A stretch of 64,000 nucleotides of DNA from Ochromonas danica (lineage: Eukaryota; Sar; Chrysophyceae; Chromulinales; Chromulinaceae): NCBI GenBank assembly GCA_015146655.1, contig VKHL01000131.1, positions 1 to 64,000 of the forward strand, given 5' to 3'. Under the pieces are notes generated by a model. The model worked only from the letters and a program-made list of their open reading frames with translations. It did not search any database and was not told the DNA's origin. A program made the translations under genes and the position numbers. Below are positions 9,979-19,877 of the stretch, one piece after another; positions within the stretch are counted from its first letter, which is position 1; each line of letters begins with the position of its first letter.

Positions 9979-11695
9979 CACGGACAATTGATTGCAAATT
10001 GAGCCCAACCAAAATGAGGATCGCAAGAAACGTGTTTGTGGTTGAAGTCCGTTCAAGCTCTGTTTCTTCTACAAAAGAACACTTCATCAAAATGCAGCAA
10101 TGCTCCGCTGGCCACAACCTCTTGAAGATTGTTAAATAAATATCAAATGATCTTGTTGTTTATTATATTTTGTTCTTTGATGGAGATAGACAGATGACTT
10201 GTTACTAAATGACAGAAAAATCTTGTAATCGCCTGAGTTGAATTACATATACATGCAAAAGTGATGGTACTTTTGTTTAAACCTTCTCCAATTCACTTTC
10301 AAGAGTGCTTTGTATGACCAAAGTTAATTGCGCAGATCATCATCATACACACGGTTATATGATATCGATGGTGTGACTAATCTTGGCGACGCTTTTTTGT
10401 GAGGATAATAGGGACATCACATCTACTTTCTTCATTAGCTGATAAATCCACCTACCCAAGTAAGAGTTGATAGCACTGTTCTGCTCCTCTAAGGACCTAA
10501 CTAACACTCACTCCTTCCTGCTTGAGTTGAATGGAATGTTATCAATAACGACTCGTCTTCAAGATTGGATGTTTTGCTCTCATGGTGGTGGCACAGGAGA
10601 AAAAGGACTTTTCGCGTTCATTTCAAAAGCTCTCAAATAGCGACCTACCCACCCCTTCCAGCCCGCCCACACACATAAAAAATATATGTTGTATATTAAA
10701 AATATTCCGTCGTACTTAATATTAATCTTTGTTGTATGGAATATTTCTTTGCGTTGATCTCTCCACAATCTTTTCACGAATGGAATAAAGCCGACAGCTA
10801 GCTGGATTCTCTCATCCTTGTGATCTTGCCGCACGATTGTATTTGTGTGTAATCCATGTGTAGTGTAGATCTTTGCCGCACAGAACCGAACATAAAAGAA
10901 CTTGCGATCTGATCTTATGGTATCTGGAGAGAATTAGAAAAGTCTACATGTGACAAAGGCTTTCAAACCGGAGAAATTTCAGAAAAGTCCTGATGGCACT
11001 TTTTTGGTAATCTGCACCTTTTGTCACTCTTGCAAATCGCTCTTGAACTTTGAGAGTTGCCGGGAAACTTGTAAGAAAGTGCAGTGCCTCTTTTAGTGAT
11101 TGGAAGTGGAGGGGTGTTCCTTTCCGTTTGTTATGTTTGTTTGTGTGGGGCTTTTGTTATTTTTGTCTCCTGCCCAAGAATATTGGCTGGCACTTTGATT
11201 CACAGTGCTTACTTATATCCAATTTGCAGTTTGTCTAACAATTTGCAGAATTATAGTATGTGCGATTTTTTGGCACAGTGGGTCGGTCACCAAAGGCGAG
11301 GTGTGGTGGAGTCGAAAGTGTGGTGGAGTCGGGATCATACATATGGCTGACAGTGGTAGAGAGAGGGTAGAAGACTGAGAGGATCTTGAAATGCAAAGAC
11401 TGTCATAGCTGCTGCTCGTAGTAATTCATGGAATTAGTGAGCAGGAACACATGGAGTGTCATGAAACGTGCCATTCATTCCACCGAGAGTGGAAGGAAGG
11501 ACACTCCTCTCCCTCATCTAAAAGAGTGGTGGGTGTGGAGATCGAAAATGAAGGGGGAAAGCTTCGCAAAGGCTCAATTCAGTGAACATATTTGTTTAAC
11601 CGACCCTGAGCGTAAAGAAGAACCGGCAGTGAGTGGGTGGAGTTAAGTCATGACAACCATGAATGAACTAACTGAATTGAATGAATGAACTAACG
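9979..11695. other. Gene-poor AT-rich stretch
   Basis: No gene with recognisable protein similarity was seen on either strand; the longest open frames are under 90 residues and lack coding character. The first 200 bases should hold the promoter of the RRM gene. Short GT-rich runs and small direct repeats (GTGTGGTGGAGTCG twice near 11300-11330) are present. Confidence 0.4.
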
Positions 11696-11840
11696 GGACT
11701 GGACAAAAGGACGGACTTGCAGAGGACCGGAGACCCCGCGCAATAGTTTCACTCTCTCTGTTGCAGATATTACATTATTTTTATCTTACAACTGAGTGTA
11801 CCTTTGCGCGAGACCGGCGGTCCGTCCTTTTGTCCAGTCC
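11696..11840. mobile_element. MITE-like element with 20-bp perfect terminal inverted repeats
   Basis: Bases 11696-11715 (GGACTGGACAAAAGGACGGA) are the exact reverse complement of 11821-11840. The similarity continues inward imperfectly through CCGG...CGCGCAA blocks for about 45 bases at each end. The 145-bp element has no coding capacity, as expected of a miniature inverted-repeat transposable element mobilised by a DNA transposase in trans. No clear target-site duplication was found. The superfamily cannot be assigned. Confidence 0.6.
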
Positions 11841-11904
11841 GTCCTTTTTGTGTCCAATGTGAGCCATGAATTTGTTGGCCCACATACCGTACCTACCTAC
11901 CCTA

Positions 11905-12820
11905 CTACCCTACTACGCTTGGGTTGGCGGCTTCAAAACGGTCTTGAGATATTATATTCTTAATGTGCTGAACAAGGCACTGACTGACATGCGACTCTTC
12001 TATCCTTTTACGGAGTGATTTGCAATGCTGTTGCCGATGCACCCTTCTGCATACCGTTTGCCTGAAAATGAGAAGGTTATATTGAGTAGATTCAACTTCA
12101 ACACCGTGCTTACAATGTTTGCAGCCACTTTGTAAGTGACTAGCATTGTAAGCCTCTCGCTGACACTCTTCTAAGAATTGTTGTGTTTCCTCTTTATTCA
12201 ATTGAGATACAACGCCCAAATCTCTTCCTTCTGATCTGCTTTCAACAGCTCCCCTGGCAAAGAAACCGCAGATGCAGCCTTCTGCATACCGTTTGCCTGA
12301 AAATGAGAAGGTTATATTGAGTAGATTCAACTTCAACACCGTGCTTACAATGTTTGCAGCCACTTTGTAAGTGACTAGCATTGTAAGCCTCTCGCTGACA
12401 CTCTTCTAAGAATTGTTGTGTTTCCTCTTTATTCAATTGAGATACAACGCCCAAATCTCTTCCTTCTGATCTGCTTTCAACAGCTCCCCTGGCAAAGAAA
12501 CCGCAGATGCAGCCTTCTGATGGCTGAAATGGTACTCATTTACAAGTTTTACAGCTTGTTGATGTGGTGAAAGACCTCGAAATTCACTCATACCGAGTAG
12601 CAGTCGAGTATCTTCCAATCTTTCCTCCGTGTCGAGCGATGTCGGGAAAGCAGCACAAGTTGGGATTGCGCGGGGCGCTCCAGAGTCAGCAAGCACGCTT
12701 TGTTATGCGCTGCTGTTGTTGAAAAATTAGCTAGGATAAAGAGATTTTCTGCTCTATGTGCCAATGTCACCTCTAGAAGGTGTCCTCCAATACTCTGAGG
12801 CTTTCGCTCTCTTTCCATGT
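11905..12820 (-). pseudogene. Relic of a DNA-transposon transposase N-terminus (helix-turn-helix region)
   Basis: Read on the minus strand, 12696 to about 12500 encodes LSPHQQAVKLVNEYHFSHQK and onward, a helix-turn-helix-like stretch. After a frame change, the sequence reads AVESRSEGRDLGVVSQLNKE and EETQQFLEECQREAYN. The order basic helix, EGRD-G-V, L-x-KEE is typical of the DNA-binding N-terminus of eukaryotic cut-and-paste transposases. No DDE catalytic domain is present. At least one frame change and a 235-bp internal duplication show that it is dead. The superfamily is not assignable. Similarity is by eye and only moderately secure. Confidence 0.4.
12046..12515. repeat. Two tandem copies of a 235-bp unit
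   Basis: Bases 12046-12280 and 12281-12515 are essentially identical, followed by the first few bases of a third unit. Because the copies have hardly diverged, the duplication is recent compared with decay of the surrounding transposase relic. The unit contains the EGRD/KEE coding segment, so those residues occur twice on the minus strand. Confidence 0.9.
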
Positions 12821-13182
12821 CATATTCAAGAAGTAGTGATTTTTAACCAATAAACGTGTTTTTGCAATTTGGGGGAATAAGCGGAAATTTATTCATTTTA
12901 ACAAGCTCATAGTTCAGTGAGATGTTTAGATCTATCAAACGTTAGTACCTGGGAGAAGATTGCGAGAGTGTGACTTGTAAAAGATTTCATGTGCCAACTT
13001 CTTCAGAAACTAAAACGATATCTCCGCCAGCATTTCGCATTTCGCTTCGCTCATGGTGCACGTTGACCAGCTTCGGTCCTTTAACATTGGCTTTAATTAG
13101 ACTGCTGCCTATTTTCCAAAAAGACGTTTTCATCGAAACAAAAGACGTCTACCAAAGGGTACATCGTAATTACCACTGAGAA
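12821..13182. other. Short intergenic stretch
   Basis: This lies between the transposase relic and the 3' end of the docking-complex gene. No gene was recognised. Confidence 0.35.
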
Positions 13183-15749
13183 TTATCTTACATCACTTGA
13201 GTTTATCGACGAGCCACTCGCTTGGGATCGCAAAGATATCGATTGCTGCATGCTCGATGTGCTCATCTGGTGAGAAGAAGTAGCAGACATATAGGAACCA
13301 AGACGTTTCCCTCCACCAACTCCAGCCACGAAGGGTGTGTGAGTGTTAGCGTTCCCGTGCATTGATGGATTGGGTAGCGTGGCTTTCTGCAGCTTTTTCA
13401 TGACAATTTCTTTCAGTACGGCCACATTCAATGGTTGAATGCTGAAACCTTTGGTATTGCTCGCATTGTTGGCATTGCTGGAGTTGATGTTACCATTGGC
13501 GTTGATATTATTGTTGCTAGAATCTTCATTGTAGAGCTGGTCGTCATCATCCTCAGCATTACCCAAGTCCATAGAAGGCGGAATAGGGGCCTGGAAAGGG
13601 ATCAAAGAAGGCATCATTGCCATCTCTTGTTTGTTCGTTGGTGGCAATAAAGAGCGCATAAAGTCCTCCCGACGAATGGGTTGATGATTAGCAGCTTTCA
13701 CCATCTAAAAGAGACGAGAGAAACAGTAAATCCACATTAAATCCATCCCCGAGACTCTTGCTCCCATCACAACTTGCTTACCTGAATGAGTTCATCGATA
13801 CGTTGTTCGATGATTGCCAAGAAGTCCAATATGTTACGATCTGTAATTCCCGTGGACAGGAGCTGTTGATCAAGAGCTTCTTCATCGACCGCCACCTGCC
13901 TCAAGTTAATCAATCAGACCAGACCATACAACATCCGAAGGTGTAGGGATCAACTATGTATGTAGCTCACATTCTTTAGGACAGACAGTATAGGCTCTCG
14001 AATGGCAGCGATAATCTCCATGTTCTTAGCATAGTCAGCATCATAGCGGGCCATCTGTGCCTTAAGTTGCAGGATGTTCTGCTCCAACTCCACTTTCACC
14101 TAAAGATAAATCCAGCATGTGGCAAGTGATGCAACAGAGATTATGAAGGACAGAGAGAAAGAGAGTAACCTGTTCTTGATTGCCTTCCAACACTTGCAAT
14201 CGCTTCATCTACGCAATACAAGGTTAGCAATCAGTCGCCAAGACGTAACGCAGCCTTACAGTACAATCAGAGCACATTACCTGTTCTTGCACTTGCTGCT
14301 CGAGGTGCTTGTTCTCTAGTTCCATCTTTTCCACTTCTTCGTGTCTACCTTGTGTCTCGTGATAGAGCGTGAAGATGGACTCTTCGCTTTGTTGAAGCGC
14401 CTTGAGCAGATCGTAGACCGTCTTAAAGGCCGTCTCTTTCAAGAGACTTTCGATCTCGAGGGGCGAGGCAACCGCATTCGAGTGATGACTGCCATGATGA
14501 CCACCGCTGTGTGTGGCACTATGGAGCAAGCCTCCTCCTGCAGACTGAGGTGGGTTGGGTAGAGAAGAGGTGGTCATCAGAGGAGGAGGCGACGCCGACA
14601 TCGATCTGGCTCCTCCTCCTATTAAGGAAGTGGTATTCGGACGACTAAACTGCATAGTGGACGAGGCAAGCTTGTCTCGAATAGTTGTCAAGAGGACATT
14701 GTGTGATTGTGCCAGCGTGTTCTTGGCTTCGTCCAGCTTGCTGTTGAAGTCTTCCATTTCTCGCACCATCTTACCCTTGAGATTGCTGAGCATATCAAAC
14801 ACAGCCAACATCGATTGTAAACATCATGAACGGCGAGGCAGATCTCCTCGACAGTGACACTTCGTTACCTGATAAGCAGCTTGGCTTTGTGCTTCTTCTC
14901 GTTGATGTGCTGCACTTCTTTGGCACAGAATTTGCACCTTCTCCTCGCAGCTGCTCCCTCCTTGTTCTGTTATTATCCAGAAAAAGCACATTACAGTTGT
15001 CAGACAATTGTCTCATAGTACACTACCACTAGCTGACTCTTCTTACCAGGTCATTGAGGATTTGAAGTTGCAGCATCTTCTCTCTTCGCAAGTCATCCAC
15101 CTTGAGCTTCAAAGTCATGTTCTGGCTACGAGCTGTCGAAAGTTTCACCTTAGCTGTCTGCAAGGAATGCTCGCGTCGAGTGACGAGCTTCTGTTGCTGC
15201 TGGTGGTGAGCGCTGACTAGCTGGCCATTGTTCGTTTTGTCTTGCAGGCCGCGCAGCATGGCATGCATGGTCTGTTACACACACAAGCACTTTGTCAGGC
15301 ACAGAGTCATGCCACTGATTGATAATAAGTGATAGCATGCGATAGCATGTGATAGCAAGTGATAGCTGGTGTTGATTGTGTTGGCTGTGTCAGTTACTCT
15401 ACCTCCATGTCAGCGTCGAGTTTCTCGCGACGCTTCTTCTCTTTATCAATCCGTTTCAAATAGACGACGTGCTCTTCTTGCAGGCGAGTCAGCCTCTCTC
15501 TGTGCAACATGGCATGGCACCATTCCATAAGAAAGACAGAGACAGAGAGAAGTCAGAGATTAAGCGCGCAAGGATAGGAAGAGGCATATCTCACGCAAAG
15601 GCATCCGGGGACTGCTGGTTCTGAGTTTTCATGGGCGAGGGAATAGGCGAGGAGATGGGGCCTCCCACCTGCGAGTCCTCCTCGGGCATAGTGGCAGAGT
15701 CCTCGAACATCTCGTATTGAGACTGAGAAGGAGAAGACATCGTCGACAT
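13183..15749 (-). CDS. Coiled-coil protein resembling outer dynein arm docking complex subunits (CCDC63/ODAD1 type)
   Basis: Nine exons, all phase-consistent: 15595-15749, 15403-15499, 15047-15271, 14869-14966, 14281-14785, 14170-14208, 13971-14099, 13782-13895 and 13183-13704. Together they encode 627 residues, near the length of ODAD1 and CCDC63. After a Ser/Pro/Gln-rich N-terminus, residues about 53-330 are charged helical heptads. These include NMTLKLKVDDLRREKMLQLQ, matching the N..L...ID.LR.E+ block of docking-complex proteins. A second helical block at about 335-395 ends in an NILDFLAIIEQRIDELI segment, similar to the conserved (L/I)-x2-(L/I)EQ+.(N/D)E(L/I)(L/I) motif near the end of the coiled coil in CCDC63/CCDC114/CCDC151. 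A poly-Asn/Ser tail follows. The likely role is anchoring outer dynein arms to axonemal doublets. Another axonemal coiled-coil family is the main alternative. Confidence 0.62.
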
Positions 15750-16330
15750 GGTCTCAACAATGTCTCATATAATAGTGAAGCATAGACTACTGCAGATAGC
15801 AAACTGCTCTGTCTGTCTAAATACAGTGTCTAGCTACCCAACCGTTTCATTTCCTTGCAATCTCGTTTGTTGAGAAAAGCTCGTTGTTGGGATGGTGGCC
15901 AAAATAGCAGACGTTAGAAGATCCACCACTTTCCACCATGCAGTAGTAATGCGAGTGTCTAGTGGAGGATTGCAGCTGCTTGATGAGGAAAAGATAGGGC
16001 AGGGCTCATGACAACTTCTTCATTGTAGAGAAAGCACAGCGTAATGAAAGAAGTCATCGAGTCTGACAGATGTCTCACTCATGGAGACTACCAACTGCTC
16101 TGCTGAATGAACGACCCCACAACAATCTCCTAAATTTCCATTGCGAGGCTGCTGTCAAAGCAATCACTCTATCTCATGGCAGCAGTGGCTTGCTGTCATT
16201 CTCTGCAGCACTAACTAATACTACAAGTATATCTCGTCTCTTGTATCCAGTAAACGGATAGACGAGATTGGATTGAATTAGATACACCGCAAAGCCTTTT
16301 CTTATTAAAGTAAATAGAAGGTCTGCTGTC

Positions 16331-16409
16331 ACCCTAACCCTAACCCTAACCCTAACCCTAACCCTAACCCTAACCCTAACCCTAACCCTAACCCTAACCC
16401 TAACCCTAA
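16331..16409. repeat. Interstitial telomeric repeat, (CCCTAA)13
   Basis: About 13 perfect tandem CCCTAA units, equal to TTAGGG on the minus strand, the telomere unit of stramenopiles, animals and many fungi. It is internal, with genes on both sides. The array is perfect, so it is either young or maintained. Possible origins are telomerase-mediated break repair, a chromosome fusion, or an assembly join. Confidence 0.95.
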
Positions 16410-16710
16410 ACTCTGCAGTGGTCTAGTAGTCTAGCTGCATAAGAAGTTACTTCACTCATGCACTGCCATTGTTTGTACAAATAGCATTTGGTGTTTGAAG
16501 TCTTGTTGAAACATATTACGAGGAGATACAGTATGAGAAAGAGAGAGTGATTGACTAATAGTCGTCAGTCAGTATACCAGTGACAGAGTCAAGACTAAGT
16601 TCGGCCAAGACTGGCCTTGATCTTGTAGATTTCATAGATCTACTGGGTATAACGCTAGGCTACACCACACCTCACTGTGTAATTTCATGGTACTGTATAG
16701 AGCTGCACAC

Positions 16711-16741
16711 TGTGGTGTGTGTGTGTGTGTGTGTGTGTGTG
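16711..16741. repeat. (GT)n microsatellite
   Basis: About 15 consecutive GT units in the divergent intergenic region, upstream of the gene at 17001. Confidence 0.9.
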
Positions 16742-17000
16742 TAGTTAAAATGGTATGATGTCATTATTTGTATTGTAGATATCTACATACTGCAGTCTAC
16801 ACACTGGCTGTGGGAGTAGTCTGGTTAGTCTAATTTGGTTAGGAATAGTCTAATTTTGTTGTGTTATGACAAGTTAAAGACAGTTGAGGGGAGGTTGACA
16901 ACTTAAAGTCTGCTTCGCCTCTTGAAAATAAAACGACCAATTAGACTAATTAGACAGACTGCCAGCAGTTCTGCTAACACATTGTCGTTATTGAAGAGGC

Positions 17001-17732
17001 ATGGATCAGACCCCTCGCAGTCTGCTCAAGACTTTCCACCACACTGAGGACGCTCCTCTGAACAGTTTTAGTGGTCACCCTCCTCCAGCAGATGACCCAC
17101 GCCTCGCTATCAAAGGCTTTCTCAGGCCCAAAGAGTCCTCTCTAGCCAATCAAGATATCGGGGGGAAGTATAAAAACGAGGAGGAGGAGGATACATCGCT
17201 CTACAAGGATCTTCTAGAGTCATCTGTGTTCAGGGGGTACGATCCCCAGGTGCAGGACCAGGTATTCCGCTTGGGCCGCTATGCCACCTTCGACTTCACA
17301 CCTGTCCCTATCCTCTCTTCTACTTCCACATCTGCCACTGCTTCCTCTTCCTCCTCAAAGACGCGAACTGACTCGAAGATCGATGACAACCAGAAGAGAG
17401 ACGATGCCACTGCAGTCGTCACAAGCCCTTCCTCCTCCTCCTCCCCCGCTGCTGCTGCTGTGTCTTCTCTTCCATCAGAGTCATTACCGCAGCATCCTCG
17501 CACAGAGTTTATTGTGATGAAGAAGCCCAAGGCGGGGTCAGCTTACAGTGGCTTGGACTACTGTCTCCTTGTGCTGAACGTGCTGGCCTTCTTGGGTATT
17601 CTCTCTGCCATACTCACCTTATTCCTACTCTACTTGCGTCACTCCTGTAGGATGGCTCCTCTAGAGGCAGTCAGCTATTACAATGCAGGAGGCAGTCTAC
17701 ATGCTCTCTTTGGAAGACTGTGTGTGCGATGA
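17001..17732 (+). CDS. Orphan single-pass membrane protein
   Basis: Single-exon gene of 243 residues starting at the first ATG. I do not recognise the family. The N-terminal 110 residues are soluble and charged (KYKNEEEEDTSLYKDLLESS). A Ser/Thr/Ala-rich low-complexity stretch follows at about 105-160. One strong hydrophobic segment at about 185-210 (YCLLVLNVLAFLGILSAILT) is followed by a short basic tail. With no signal peptide, it is probably tail-proximal anchored with the long N-terminus in the cytosol. Codon use resembles the neighbouring conserved genes, which supports a real gene. Confidence 0.6.
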   Translation: MDQTPRSLLKTFHHTEDAPLNSFSGHPPPADDPRLAIKGFLRPKESSLANQDIGGKYKNEEEEDTSLYKDLLESSVFRGYDPQVQDQVFRLGRYATFDFTPVPILSSTSTSATASSSSSKTRTDSKIDDNQKRDDATAVVTSPSSSSSPAAAAVSSLPSESLPQHPRTEFIVMKKPKAGSAYSGLDYCLLVLNVLAFLGILSAILTLFLLYLRHSCRMAPLEAVSYYNAGGSLHALFGRLCVR

Positions 17733-18054
17733 GAGAGAGCAGATGAGGCTTTCTTATGAGAGATGAATCTACTATTCACAATTAAGTCTAATAAAGTTTC
17801 TTCATTTTCTTGGTTGTGGTCCGAGGTGCTAGTCAATAACCAGCAGGTGTAACATGTGCTGCGGCTGTAAGTCATCCCCAAAGTGCCAGATTTGGCTTCT
17901 GGGTCTTCTGGAAGGTTCTGTCTCTGTCTCTCTCTCATCCAATCGAATTGAATAGTCAGCCTGTCCGCACATTCATTTGGTTTAGGCGCTCTAGCGTATT
18001 GCTCACACAAGCGCTCTTTCTTCCAGTTCCTTTTCAAGTAGTAATCGTTTGATA
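17733..18054. other. Short intergenic region before the HspBP1-like gene
   Basis: No gene seen. AATAAA at about 17790 could end the membrane-protein transcript. A CT-rich run (17920-17938) precedes the next gene. Confidence 0.4.
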
Positions 18055-19214
18055 ATGAGTGCTCCCCAATGGCTGGGCTTGCTGAGATGGTCTCTGGCCT
18101 ATCAAGACGGGACCCAAACCTCTCAATTCAACCAACTCTCTGAGCAGGATCGAGAATGGCTGGGGAGTGTTTTGAAGGAAGTGGTCAAGGATGAAGCAGA
18201 GCGTATGAATGAGATCATTCTCTCTTTGCAAGAGAAGCACCAAAGCGGGGCTTTTCAGTCGCAACAAACTGAAGCCTTCAGTTTACTCGAAGAGCTGCAG
18301 GATATCATCGAGCAGGTGGACATGGCGGAGATCTTTGCCAAGTTCCATGGAAGCAGACTGCTGCTGCTCCTTCTGGAGGACAAGATAGCCGTGCCTCTTA
18401 CAGTTCGCAAGCAGGCCGCGGTCGTCCTCGCCACTTTGACACAAAACAATCTTGTCGTGCAAGACAGCCTTGCAAAGCAGGATGTTTTGGAGAGACTGAT
18501 GGCAGTCTTCCTGGAGGCTCAGGATGTTTCCCTCTGCTTGAAGGTGAGATGAACCTGTTCTCCCATCCCATTTCAACTCAACCTCACCCTCACCCTTTCT
18601 CTCCTCCTCCGGAACAGGTTCACTATGCAGTGTCTTGCTTGGTGCGAGGCCACGCTCTCTTGGAAGAGAAGTTCTTCCAGTCCTTCTTCCTGTCCTATCT
18701 TAGTCATATTGCTAGTCTCCCCGATCACTTGTCTTTATTCCACAAGGCCTTCTTCCTGTCTTCCTCGTTGATTTCCTCTGATACGGCGACGGCGGACCGT
18801 GTTGAGAGGATGGTGGACCTGCTGTTGCCGCTGGTTGTGCGACAGCCAAGCAAAGACATCTTGCTCACCCTCTTGCACACGGCCTATGGGTATGATCACT
18901 GTCATCAGAGCCCCTTCAAGGAGAGGCTCGAAGCGCTCTTCCTGCAGGAAGGTGATAGTAGTGAGTTGGGAGAAGCTTTGGAGGAAGTCAGGCAGTGCTT
19001 CGAAAGCCCTTGCACTGCTTGGTACCCAAATCCCGAGGCAGCACGACGACTGAACGAACTGCGACAACAACAAGCGCAATCGTCAGAAAGCCAGATAACA
19101 GGAGATGTTGGATCGTTGGCATTAGTTGCGCCACCATCATCGGTCTCGCTTCTTCCTGCCAACAACAGCAATGATAATGAGGGAGATAGTGTCCCTGCTG
19201 CATTATCGCAGTGA
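18055..19214 (+). CDS. Hsp70 nucleotide-exchange factor, HspBP1/Fes1 family
   Basis: Exons 18055-18543 and 18618-19214 (74-nt intron, phase 0) encode 361 residues, matching human HspBP1 at about 360. The family's N-terminal block is clear: WLGLLRWSLAYQDGT, the counterpart of the W.GLLKWS......DGT block in Fes1. It is followed by an acidic helix (LSEQDREWLGSVLKEVV). Armadillo-like helices span about 60-300, including LLEELQDIIEQVDMAEIF and VRKQAAVVLATLTQNN. The splice joins K to VHYAVSCLVRGH, equal to the family K.(L)YA(L)S.L(V/I)R block. Fes1/HspBP1 binds the Hsp70 lobe and speeds ADP release, helping substrate release and degradation of misfolded proteins in the cytosol. The C-terminal 50 residues are low complexity. 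Confidence 0.9.
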
Positions 19215-19877
19215 TTTCTTACGATGATGCAGTGACACGATTCTTTGCATTAGGATGAGATGCACCTGTTGGCTGATACTTCTACCTCTTAGCTTTGTCC
19301 TGCGAAGTGACCCCTGTATCTTCGATGAGTACTAGGATATTAGATCGAAGCATGATTAAGGGGAAATGGTAACAAGAGCAGTAGCAGCACTAGCAAATTC
19401 GTACTCTGTTGAGTTCTCCATTCTATCAATGAAACCTTCGTGGCTGTCTTCAGTAGACAGCAGTGTCTATGTAACAAGTCTTAATTCGCGCTCTTGTCTT
19501 CGCTTGAAACTGTAACTAGTTACTCTTAATTACACAGTGTGATGGGTATTGATAGCAATTTCGATTCGTGTGGAAACGAGACCATAAAGCCCATCATGAA
19601 GCGGTTCCAGGCCATGGCGTCGTAGACCTTTTCAGGCCATTTTACTTGTACAGTAGTGTGGACGACCAGTCTACGGGAAAGAGGAAAGTATGAAAACCAG
19701 GGTTTCAACTCTCAACTCCTTGTGAAATCCTGATTGCTGCTATTATTGTTTTCCCGCGCCAGTGAACCTCTCTCCACACCAACCAAAAACCAAAGTTGAC
19801 CAAGAGGCCATTTCTCTCTGGCAACCTTCACTACAAACACCTGCTTGCTCGGTCTTAAGCTGTTGAATTAGTTGATC
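19215..19877. other. Intergenic region upstream of the Nop53 gene
   Basis: No recognisable gene or repeat on either strand. Confidence 0.4.

Larger units (their letters stand above)
15750..17000. other. Divergent intergenic region with telomere-like tract and GT repeat
   Basis: It separates two divergently transcribed genes and contains an interstitial telomeric array and a GT microsatellite, both listed separately. No gene was recognised. Confidence 0.5.

Noticed and set aside
16331-16409. True chromosome end
   Set aside because: Genes continue on both sides and the array is short.
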